52,595 nt of DNA from NCBI GenBank assembly GCA_035553515.1, contig DATNDG010000173.1, forward strand, positions 1 through 52,595. The letters run 5' to 3'. The notes under the pieces are model-generated. The model made no database searches. It was not told where the DNA came from and was given only the letters and a program-made list of their open reading frames with translations. A program made the position numbers and the translations under genes. Source of the DNA: DAHUYF01 sp035553515. Lineage in GTDB: Bacteria; Pseudomonadota; Alphaproteobacteria; ATCC43930; CGMCC-115725. Positions 41,003 through 49,531 of the stretch are shown piece by piece (positions within the stretch are counted from its first letter, which is position 1; every line of letters begins with the position of its first letter).

Positions 41003-41800
41003 CTAGCGGCCTTTGAAGGCCGGCGCGCGCTTCTCGACGAAGGCGGCTGCCGCCTCGCGGTGATCCTCGGTCTCGGTGCAGCGCGTGTGGCGAAGCGCTT
41101 CCGCATCCATCACGTCGCTGAGGCTCGCGCGCTCGGCCAGGTTCATGTTCTGCTTGATGTAGCCCAGCGTGGCGCGAGGACCGCGGGCGAGCGAGAGGGC
41201 GAGGCTGCGGGTCTCGCCTTCGAGCGCGCCGTCGGCGACGGTGCGGTTGATCAGGCCGAGCGCTTCAGCCTCGGCGGCGCCGAGCACCGGCGAGGTGAAG
41301 TAGAGCTCGCGCGCCTTCGCCGGGCCGACGAGCTGGGTCAAAAACCAGCTCCCGCCGAAATCGCCGGAGAGCGCCACCTTGGCGAAGGCCGTGGTCATGC
41401 GCAGCGTGTCGCTGGCGATCCGGATGTCGCAGGCGAGCGCCAGCGACATACCGGCGCCGGCGACCGGGCCGCGCAGCATGGCGATGGTGGGCTTCGGCAC
41501 CTCGTGGAGGAGACGCGCGACGTCCATTCGGCGGCGCAAATCCTGCGCCCGCTCCTCGAAGCTCGGCCGCTCTTCCTGCACGTTGCGCTCGGCCATGGCC
41601 TTGACGTCGCCCCCGGCACAGAAGCCGCGGCCGGCGCCGGTCAGCACGATGACCCCGACAGTGCGATCGCCCGCGGCGCGTGTGATCGCGGCGGAAAGCG
41701 CCTCCAGCATGTCGCGGTTGAGGGCGTTGAGCCGGTCGGGCCGGTTCATGGTGAGGGTCAGGACGCCCTCTTCGAGCGTCTCGAGAAGCACGCGTTCCAT
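41003..41800 (-). CDS. Enoyl-CoA hydratase/isomerase family protein
   Basis: The protein has 265 residues, a crotonase fold. GAGRGFCAGGDVKAM is the first oxyanion-hole loop and MLRGPVAGAGMSLALACDIRIAS the second, with LSGDFGGSWFLTQLVGPAKARELYF after it. The Glu of a true hydratase at the usual place is not clear, since the loop reads SGDFGGSWF; an isomerase or other crotonase activity is possible. It is probably cotranscribed with the upstream cupin (27 nt) and the downstream VOC gene (12 nt). Confidence 0.9.
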   Translation of the reverse strand: MERVLLETLEEGVLTLTMNRPDRLNALNRDMLEALSAAITRAAGDRTVGVIVLTGAGRGFCAGGDVKAMAERNVQEERPSFEERAQDLRRRMDVARLLHEVPKPTIAMLRGPVAGAGMSLALACDIRIASDTLRMTTAFAKVALSGDFGGSWFLTQLVGPAKARELYFTSPVLGAAEAEALGLINRTVADGALEGETRSLALSLARGPRATLGYIKQNMNLAERASLSDVMDAEALRHTRCTETEDHREAAAAFVEKRAPAFKGR

Positions 41801-41827
41801 GGCTCTCCTCCTGCGGCTCCGACGCGG

Positions 41828-42262
41828 TCACTCGGCCGCGGCGGTCTCCGGCCGCTTCGCCGCGGCGCCCTCCGGCGCCTCCGTCTCTACCGTCTCGAAT
41901 TCGGCCGGCAGGGTGATCTCGATGAGCTCGAGATCGTCGGAATGGTCGAGCTCGGCGTGGCGGATGCCGGGCGGCTGATGGACGCAGCTGCCGGCTTCGG
42001 CGACCACCTCGCCGACCCCTTCATAGCGGAACTTCACCCAGCCCTTCAGCACGTAGTACATCTGGAAATCAAGGTTGTGCTTGTGCCAGCCGAAGCCGCC
42101 ATGCGCGGCGGGCTTGGCGCGGATGACATGCGCCAGCACCTTGCCGCCGGTTGCGGCGCTGATGCCGAGATCGCGATATTCGAAGCAGGATCTGAGGCCG
42201 CGCTCCTCGAAGACCGCGTCCTTCGCATGCGACGCCGAGAAGCTCATCTTGGCTTGGGACAT
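41828..42262 (-). CDS. Cupin domain-containing protein
   Basis: The protein has 144 residues. The cupin motif 1 is GFGWHKHNLDFQMYYVLKGWVKF and motif 2 HQPPGIRHAELDHSDDLELIEI, giving the His ligands for a metal. The C-terminus is an Ala/Glu/Thr tail. GGAGGAGA precedes the ATG at 42262; an upstream in-frame ATG at 42307 lacks a ribosome-binding site. It may be an enzyme or a ligand-binding regulator in the same pathway as the crotonase and VOC genes. Confidence 0.87.
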   Translation of the reverse strand: MSQAKMSFSASHAKDAVFEERGLRSCFEYRDLGISAATGGKVLAHVIRAKPAAHGGFGWHKHNLDFQMYYVLKGWVKFRYEGVGEVVAEAGSCVHQPPGIRHAELDHSDDLELIEITLPAEFETVETEAPEGAAAKRPETAAAE

Positions 42263-42447
42263 GGCGCTCTCCTCCCGGGAGGGTTTGCCGCATCCTAGAT
42301 GATTCACCCCCGGGCGAGAACGTAATTAACGAATCCTTGCCGCTTGCTCCGACAGACTGGGCGGCGCGGTTGACCTGCATCGATGCAGGGCCAACCGCAA
42401 GTCCTTGTTATGCGCGGCCAAACGGTCGAGGACAGAACTTGCGCGCG

Positions 42448-44158
<1,711 letters not shown>

Positions 44159-44184
<26 letters not shown>

Positions 44185-44533
44185 TGACAGCGCGCTCCGG
44201 CGGCTCGTCCAGCGTGCGCTGAGCGGCGATGGGCACGAGGTGATCGAGGCGGAGAATGGCGAGGAGGGGCTCACGCTGCTGCAGCGGCACCGGCCTGACC
44301 TCGTCGTCACCGACATCCTGATGCCGAAGAAGGAAGGCATCGAGACGATCAGCCGGATGAAGGAGCATCACCCGGCGATCAAGATCATCGCCATGTCGGG
44401 CGGCGGCCTTTCCGGCAATCTGATGTTCCTCGATGTCGCGCGCGCGCTCGGCGTCGAGGCGACCTTGGCGAAGCCGTTCCGCGCGGCCGAGCTGACCGAA
44501 ACCGTCGCCCGCGTGCTCGGCGGATTAGACTAG
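44159..44533 (+). CDS. Stand-alone response regulator (receiver domain)
   Basis: The protein has 124 residues. Acidic pocket DDD at 8-10, phosphoacceptor Asp52 (LVVTDILMPKKEG), the switch Ser (IAMSGGG) and Lys (LAKPFR) are all in place, so it is fully phosphorylatable, unlike the one at 28616. It likely receives phosphate from, or competes with, the receiver of the hybrid kinase whose gene it overlaps. AGGAGGGTGGC is the ribosome-binding site before ATG 44159. Confidence 0.93.
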
Positions 44534-44601
44534 AATCGGTGAGCTTTGCTGAGCTCGCTCGTCATGGACGCAGCGTAGAAGCGCAGGCGATCGGTTGCCC
44601 G

Positions 44602-44943
44602 CTAATCGGTCCGGATGTAGTCGTATTTGCCGAGCGCCTGAACGAGCAGATAGCGGCTGGTGCCGTGTCCCGCATTGCTCACGTGATGGACGGTGTTGGC
44701 CGGGGTCTCGCAGCTTTCGCCCGGCCGCAGCACGGTTCGCTGCGCGGGCTGCTGCCAATCGACGCCGATCAGCCCTTCGAGGCAATAGACCCGATCCGAC
44801 ACCTCTGAATGATAATGCCAGGGATGGCTGTCTCCGGGCTTCATCGTGTACTCGACGATGCGCACATCGGCGGTCTGCACCAGCACTGTCGGCTTGCGCG
44901 GTGCCTCGGTGGCTGATGCCGTGTTCGGCCGCTGTTCTTGCAT
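44602..44943 (-). CDS. Cupin domain-containing protein
   Basis: The protein has 113 residues. Cupin motif 1: MKPGDSHPWHYHSEVSDRVYCLEG; motif 2: PGESCETPANTVHHVSN. Metal-binding His residues are present. It is a single-cupin protein of unknown role. It lies 38 nt after the SOS peptidase gene on the same strand. An upstream extension of the frame overlaps that gene and is discarded. Confidence 0.88.
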   Translation of the reverse strand: MQEQRPNTASATEAPRKPTVLVQTADVRIVEYTMKPGDSHPWHYHSEVSDRVYCLEGLIGVDWQQPAQRTVLRPGESCETPANTVHHVSNAGHGTSRYLLVQALGKYDYIRTD

Positions 44944-44981
44944 GAGGCTCTCCCGATTTCGCTTCGACGGGCCCCGCGAAC

Positions 44982-45680
44982 TTAGACCGCGACGCCGCCT
45001 TCGGCCAGCAACGGGTCGATGAGCCCAGGATCGTCGTTCTTGACGCTGTTGACGCGGGTCGCGACCGGATAGGCCCGCATGCGCTCGGGCGGGAAAGGCT
45101 GCAGCAGCGACAGCAGCTCTTCCTCCGACGCCTCCGCCTCGCCGAGCCAGGCATCCCAGGCGGCGCGATCGAGGATGATCGGCATGCGGTCGTGGATGGG
45201 CGCGAGCAGCGCGTTGGGCTTGCCGGTGACGATGGCGCAGCTCCGGATCCATTCGCCGCCCTCCTTGTCGCGCCAATTCTCCCAGAGCCCGGCAAAGGCG
45301 AAGAGCGGCTCGCCCTCGGGCAGGATCGCATAGGGCGTCTTGGTCGTGCCGGATTTCCGCCACTCATAGAAGCCGCTCGCCGGAATGAGGCAGCGCCGCG
45401 CGCTGAACGCGTCCCGGAAAGCGGGCTGGGTCGCCAGCGTCTCGGCGCGGGCATTGATGCAGCGCACGCCGAAGGAAAGATCCTTCGCCCAATGCGGCAC
45501 CAGTCCCCAGCGCAGCGCATCGAGCGCGCGCTCGCGCGTCTTCGGATTGTAGCGGACCGTCAGCACCGGCTCGGTCGGCGCCAGATTGTAGCGCGCCGGA
45601 TAGTTGGGCGACGGATTGCGCGTATCGAACAGGCGCGCGATCTCCGCGACGGGGAGCTTGTTGAGGAAACGGCCGCACAT
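44982..45680 (-). CDS. SOS response-associated peptidase (YedK/HMCES family)
   Basis: The protein has 232 residues. The catalytic set of the family is intact: Cys2 (MCGRF) as nucleophile for abasic-site DNA crosslinking, Asn76 (RCINARAE), Glu106 (SGFYEW) and His163 (PIHDRMP). Proteins of this family bind abasic sites in single-stranded DNA and form a thiazolidine link. The start MCGRF is fixed, because the Met is removed to expose Cys2. It is divergent from the membrane-protein gene at 45785. Confidence 0.95.
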   Translation of the reverse strand: MCGRFLNKLPVAEIARLFDTRNPSPNYPARYNLAPTEPVLTVRYNPKTRERALDALRWGLVPHWAKDLSFGVRCINARAETLATQPAFRDAFSARRCLIPASGFYEWRKSGTTKTPYAILPEGEPLFAFAGLWENWRDKEGGEWIRSCAIVTGKPNALLAPIHDRMPIILDRAAWDAWLGEAEASEEELLSLLQPFPPERMRAYPVATRVNSVKNDDPGLIDPLLAEGGVAV

Positions 45681-45784
45681 GCCGGCGGAATCTCGGCGCC
45701 GCCGCCGTTCCGGTCAAGACCGACGGCACCGATGGGCCTTCCCGTGCTATGGATCGCGCCTGAGACCGGCGGGAGAGGCTTGGC

Positions 45785-46309
45785 ATGGGCGCGGGATTGG
45801 GACCTCTGCATGAGTGGCACGACTTCTATCTGCTGATCGGCACCGCCTCGGCGACGCTGATCGGCCTGATGTTCGTCGCCGCGTCGATCGGCGCCAGCTA
45901 TTTCACGCCGGAGCGCGAAGCCGGTCTCCAGGCCTTTCTGACGCCGACCGTGCTGCACTTCAGCGCGGTGCTCGTCACCTGTCTCGTCGGCACCGCACCG
46001 TTGGAGACGCGATTTTCGCTCAGCGTCATCCTCGCGGCGGAAGGCGTGGCCGGGCTCGTCTATGCCTGCCGCGTCTGGCTCCATATGCGCCGTGGCGGCA
46101 TGCTCGGCTCGATCGATCTCACGGACCGGCTCTTTTATCTCGGCGCGCCGCTCCTCGCCTATTTCCTGATGATGGCCTCCGGCATCGCGCTGACGCGGCA
46201 GCCGGATATCGCGCTCGAGGTGGTGGCGCTCGCGCTGGTGCTGCTGCTGCTGCTCGGCATTCGCAATGCCTGGGACATGACCGTCTGGGTGGTGATCCGC
46301 TCCAAATAG
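45785..46309 (+). CDS. Small multi-pass membrane protein of unknown function
   Basis: The protein has 174 residues with five probable helices: about 14-36 (YLLIGTASATLIGLMFVAAS), 50-68, 80-95, 118-135 (YLGAPLLAYFLMMASGIAL) and 142-160. The N-terminal LHEWHDFYLLIGTASATLIGL is common to uncharacterised membrane proteins I recall in Alphaproteobacteria. GGGAGAG precedes the ATG. No catalytic motif is seen. Confidence 0.75.
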   Translation: MGAGLGPLHEWHDFYLLIGTASATLIGLMFVAASIGASYFTPEREAGLQAFLTPTVLHFSAVLVTCLVGTAPLETRFSLSVILAAEGVAGLVYACRVWLHMRRGGMLGSIDLTDRLFYLGAPLLAYFLMMASGIALTRQPDIALEVVALALVLLLLLGIRNAWDMTVWVVIRSK

Positions 46310-46406
46310 CCTGACTGCGCCTGCGGTCTCGCGCGATGGCATCGGGGGTCCGGCGGAACTCAACCTCCGCGCGCAACGTTAGTCCGCGACCCGGGAGAAA
46401 AGGCCG

Positions 46407-47180
46407 ATGCCTAGGACTCACCTGATGATTGTGACCCCTTGCTATGGCGGCATGGTGACTGCGGCCTATGCCTCCTCGGTCTCACAGCTCGAAAAGGCGT
46501 GCCGCGCGCGGGATATCGACACGACCTGGTCGATGATTGCCGGCCACGCGATGATCACGCTGGCGCGCGCCGAGGTGGTCGCCACCTTCTTGGACAATCC
46601 CGATGCGACGCATCTCCTCTCGATCGATGCCGATATCGGCTTTGCGCCGGAGCAGGCGTTCCGTTTGCTCGCTTTCGGCGCACCCTTTGTCGGCGCGGTC
46701 TATCCCTACAAGACGGTCAACTGGCCGAAGGCCGCGGCCGCCTTCGCGGAAGGGCGCCGCGACATGCCCTCGGCGGCGCTCGATTACGTCGTGAACTGGC
46801 CGGATGACGGCCGCATCGAAGGGCCGCGCGGCTTCGCGCGGGTAAAGCATATCGGCGCGGGCTTCGTGCTGCTCCGTCGTGAGGTGCTGACGCGGTTGCG
46901 CGAGGCTCATCCTGAGCTTCGCTTCCACTACACCGCCGCGCAGCATGGCGGTACGCCCACCGGACCCCGCGAGCGCGGGCCCGAGCGCTGGGGGCTCTTC
47001 GAGCCGATCATCGACCGCGAAACCGGCAATTACCTTCCCGAGGATTTGGCCTTCTGCCGCCGCTGGACCGATCTCGGCGGCGAGATCTGGGTCGATATGC
47101 AAAGCCGCCTCGACCACCTCGGGCTCTTTACCTTCAAGGGCGATCTCTCGACGCAATTCGTCCGGCGGGAGGCGGAGTAG
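46407..47180 (+). CDS. Glycosyltransferase-like (GT-A fold) protein of unknown specificity
   Basis: The protein has 257 residues. A N-terminal strand IVTPCYGGMV, a DxD-type motif LLSIDADIGFAPEQ (Asp-Ala-Asp) near residue 75 and a later YLPEDLAFCRRW acid motif (ED) suit a GT-A transferase. There is no signal or membrane segment. It is not next to any polysaccharide genes. GGGAGAAAAGG precedes the ATG. The acceptor is unknown; hits might be annotated only as hypothetical protein. Confidence 0.7.
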   Translation: MPRTHLMIVTPCYGGMVTAAYASSVSQLEKACRARDIDTTWSMIAGHAMITLARAEVVATFLDNPDATHLLSIDADIGFAPEQAFRLLAFGAPFVGAVYPYKTVNWPKAAAAFAEGRRDMPSAALDYVVNWPDDGRIEGPRGFARVKHIGAGFVLLRREVLTRLREAHPELRFHYTAAQHGGTPTGPRERGPERWGLFEPIIDRETGNYLPEDLAFCRRWTDLGGEIWVDMQSRLDHLGLFTFKGDLSTQFVRREAE

Positions 47181-47256
47181 AGGCGGAGCGCGATGCGGCT
47201 GCGCTCGGCTGTGACGGCGGGGGGGTAACTGAACTCAGCGATGGTGAGGGTCCTCG

Positions 47257-47514
47257 ATGGATGCAGCTCATTGTCGACGGCAGGCGGCGGAAATGCGCAA
47301 GTTTGCCGCCGAAGCCAGCAACCCGGTCTTGCGTGAGTTGCTGCTGAAGCTGGCGGCCGAGTACGAGCAGCTGGCCGGACGCGAAGCGGCGCAGCGGCCG
47401 ATTGATCAGAGAGATGCGCCCGAGCCACCGCGCCTGCTCACCAAGGGCGCCGTCATCCATTCCCTCCGCCCGCGGGCAAGATGGGGCAGGCGCAGAGCGG
47501 CGATCAAATGCTAG
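47257..47514 (+). CDS. Small helical protein (85 residues) of the dispersed family
   Basis: The first 47 residues (MDAAHCRRQAAEMRKFAAEA...LLLKLAAEYEQLAGRE) predict two helices with the family pattern RRxAxExRxxA...LLxxAxxYExLA, as at 30556, 47837 and 52205. The C-terminal 38 residues are basic and Pro-containing. GAGGG lies six bases before the ATG. Function unknown. Confidence 0.55.
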   Translation: MDAAHCRRQAAEMRKFAAEASNPVLRELLLKLAAEYEQLAGREAAQRPIDQRDAPEPPRLLTKGAVIHSLRPRARWGRRRAAIKC

Positions 47515-47569
47515 GCGATACCTGAAGGTCGTGGACCCAGGAGCCGCCGATCGGATGCAGTTTGCGGCG

Positions 47570-47680
47570 TCACAGGGACAGGGAGAGGAACAGTTGGATC
47601 AGCAGCACGAAGACTGCCGCCCACACCACGACCCCGACGACGCCGGCAAACACAACGCGCTTCCTATGCGGGCCTGCCAT
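47570..47680 (-). CDS. Possible 36-residue single-membrane-helix protein
   Basis: The ORF reads basic MAGPHRKR, then an almost wholly hydrophobic helix (VVFAGVVGVVVWAAVFVLLI) and LFLSLSL. GGAG occurs 13 nt upstream, a little far. Too short for an automatic caller, but the composition is that of a genuine small membrane protein. It lies in the 322-nt gap 47515-47836, where otherwise only a promoter-like element is seen. Confidence 0.35.
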   Translation of the reverse strand: MAGPHRKRVVFAGVVGVVVWAAVFVLLIQLFLSLSL

Positions 47681-47715
47681 GACCTTGGTCTCCGCAACGT
47701 TTCGCGCAGTGGTTG

Positions 47716-47740
47716 GGAACAAAAATGACCTACAAAGGTT
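47716..47740 (+). promoter_or_regulatory. Candidate EcfG-type promoter (GGAAC-N17-GTT)
   Basis: GGAAC (47716-47720), then 17 nt, then GTT (47738-47740), close to the GGAAC-N16/17-cGTT stress-promoter consensus, though the base before GTT is G, not C. A start near 47748 would give an about 90-nt leader for the small gene at 47837. Suggestive only. Confidence 0.3.
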
Positions 47741-47836
47741 GCGTTCCGCAAGAAAATGAAACTTTTTCTCGCCGCCAACGTTCATTTTTGTAACATCGCG
47801 TAACCGACGCGCTTAAGGGGAAGAGGGAGGGCGTCG

Positions 47837-48013
47837 ATGGATACCGCAAAATATCTGCGGGATCGCGCAGCCGAGTTTGCCAACCGTGCGGTGACCACCG
47901 CCGATGCGGTAGAGGCGCAGAACCTGCACGAACTGTCGATCTTGTGCCGGGAGAGCGCCGAGCGGCTCGATCGGCGGCTCAAGGCAACGAAATCTGACGC
48001 AGTGGCGAGGTAG
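47837..48013 (+). CDS. Small helical protein (58 residues) of the dispersed family
   Basis: ATG 47837 is preceded by GGGAGGG. The protein (DTAKYLRDRAAEFANRAV... LHELSILCRESAERLDRRLKA) again has two amphipathic helices, with RDRAxEFAxRA and a hydrophobic/Glu second helix. The family pattern matches the proteins at 30556, 47257 and 52205. One Cys is in the second helix. Function unknown. Confidence 0.6.
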   Translation: MDTAKYLRDRAAEFANRAVTTADAVEAQNLHELSILCRESAERLDRRLKATKSDAVAR

Positions 48014-48263
48014 AGGCTCCTGATCTCGGTCTCGCCCGCGCCGCTGGTCCACTGACCGCGCAGCATGAGGGGACTATTCGGTCATCGCCCCGATTGCGCA
48101 GGCGGCACCCATCTCGATAACGATCTCGACCGGCTGATCGCCGAAGGCCGCCAGCACGCGACCTGCATTCAAATCACCACGCCGAACTGGGGATGGCGCT
48201 GAGCCGGCTGCGTGCTAGACTATGCTCCGCCTTCTTCGTCGCCCAAGGTGCTGGGAGGCAACT

Positions 48264-48734
48264 GTGAAAAAATTCTCTCTTCTGATCGCGGCGCTTGGGC
48301 TGCTGGCCGGCGTGCCATCGGCATCGGCGCATGGTGGGAGCGGCGGCGGTTGGGGCGGCGGCGGCGGTTGGCACGGCGGCGGCGGTTGGCATGGCGGGGG
48401 CTGCTGCTGGCATGGCGGCGGCACCCGCGTCTTTTTGGGATTCGGCTTCAGCCCGTGGTGGGGCTTTCCCTTCTCCCCGGTGTTTGCACCACCTCCGGTG
48501 GTCTGGGCCCCGGCGCCGGTCGTCGCGCCTTGGCCGGCTTGGCCATCACCGGTCGTGGCGCCTTGGCCAACGGCAGCCGCGCCGTCTTGGTCGAGCTCCG
48601 CCGCGCCGCCTGCGCCCGCGGCGCCGGCGGCGCCCGGCGTCTGGCATTACTGCCGATCGCTGAAGGCGTACTATCCCTATGTCCGGTCCTGTCCGGAGGC
48701 GTGGGAGCAAGTCCCGGCGGAGCCGCCGCAATAG
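48264..48734 (+). CDS. Exported Gly/His/Trp-rich protein
   Basis: The protein has 156 residues. GTG 48264 follows GGGAGGCA. A signal peptide (KKFSLLIAALGLLAGVPSASA, cleavage about 22) precedes a repeat GGGGGWHGGGGWHGGG then CCWHGGG, possibly metal-binding. Then come aromatic and Pro/Ala stretches with VVAPWP repeats. The C-terminus WHYCRSLKAYYPYVRSCP is a short conserved ending I recall in many proteobacterial exported proteins. The role is unknown; a periplasmic or surface location is likely. Confidence 0.75.
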   Translation: MKKFSLLIAALGLLAGVPSASAHGGSGGGWGGGGGWHGGGGWHGGGCCWHGGGTRVFLGFGFSPWWGFPFSPVFAPPPVVWAPAPVVAPWPAWPSPVVAPWPTAAAPSWSSSAAPPAPAAPAAPGVWHYCRSLKAYYPYVRSCPEAWEQVPAEPPQ

Positions 48735-48862
48735 GTCGCGTCGGCATTCTTCAGCGGGCCAGCCTGCACGGGATTGATCAGTTCTTCATGCCGCTCCGCG
48801 GCGCGCTCACCATGGCCCGTCATACCGGATGATAGTTCACCCAAAGCTATCGGGGGCCGACG

Positions 48863-49312
48863 ATGAAATGCGTCCTTGCCGCCATTGACGGATCGGACGG
48901 ATCGATGCGGGCGGTCGAGTTCGCCGCGAAAGTCGCGGCAAAATTCCAATCGGAGCTCATCCTGGTCGCGGTCGTCGAGCGCGAAGCAGTGCCGCCGGAT
49001 TTTGCGCTGATGGACGTTCAGCGGGATCAAGCGCGCCGCGGCGAAGGCGCCGGGCGTTTTGCGGAAGGCCTCGCCCGCGACGCGCTGGGCAAGGCACGAA
49101 TGCAAGCTGTGGCGTGCGGCGCCGGCGCCGTTCGAAGCGAGATCCTTTTTGGCGATGCACCCGAGGAAGTCTTGCGCCTTCAAGAGCGAGCCAAGGCCGA
49201 CCTCATCGTTGTCGGCAGTCGCGGGCGCGGCCGGCTCGCCGGACTTCTGCTCGGCAGCGTGTCGCAGAAGATCGCCAATACCGCGCTGTGCACGGTCGCC
49301 ATCGCGCGCTGA
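48863..49312 (+). CDS. Universal stress protein (UspA family)
   Basis: The protein has 149 residues. It starts KCVLAAIDGSDGSMRAVEFA (Asp of the ATP-binding group). The ATP-loop is near the C-terminus: VVGSRGRGRLAGLLLGSVSQKI, with G-x2-G-x9-G and a Ser. ATP-binding Usp proteins help cells survive stress or low oxygen. It precedes the phosphoketolase gene on the same strand by 215 nt. Confidence 0.93.
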   Translation: MKCVLAAIDGSDGSMRAVEFAAKVAAKFQSELILVAVVEREAVPPDFALMDVQRDQARRGEGAGRFAEGLARDALGKARMQAVACGAGAVRSEILFGDAPEEVLRLQERAKADLIVVGSRGRGRLAGLLLGSVSQKIANTALCTVAIAR

Positions 49313-49390
49313 GTTCCGCTTCACCCTGACACGCTGACGACCCGCCGATCGTTCTGGAACGCGCCAGCAGAGCCATAGGGGAGTCACCCG

Positions 49391-49531
49391 ATGGCGCAGG
49401 GACGGGTCGTGCGGCACGTTTTTCCGCCAGGGCTGGGCGAGGCCGGCGTTCGAGGCGTGGAGGCCGCGCGTGACGCGACGACTGAAAGGCACGACGGGCA
49501 GTCGATCGTCCGGACCCAACGGAGGCAATGA
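49391..49531 (+). CDS. Possible 46-residue ORF coupled to xfp
   Basis: ATG 49391 is seven bases after the well-formed GGGGAG. The ORF reads MAQGRVVRHVFPPGLGEAG... and ends in TGA at 49529-49531, overlapping the tandem ATG ATG start of the phosphoketolase gene (49528-49533). It could be a leader peptide that couples or gates translation of xfp. The peptide has no recognisable family, so it may also be chance. Confidence 0.35.
   Translation: MAQGRVVRHVFPPGLGEAGVRGVEAARDATTERHDGQSIVRTQRRQ

Noticed and set aside
48065..48202. 45-residue plus-strand ORF between the small helical protein and the Gly/His-rich protein
   Set aside because: No ribosome-binding site and no recognisable pattern; kept only as a weak possibility.
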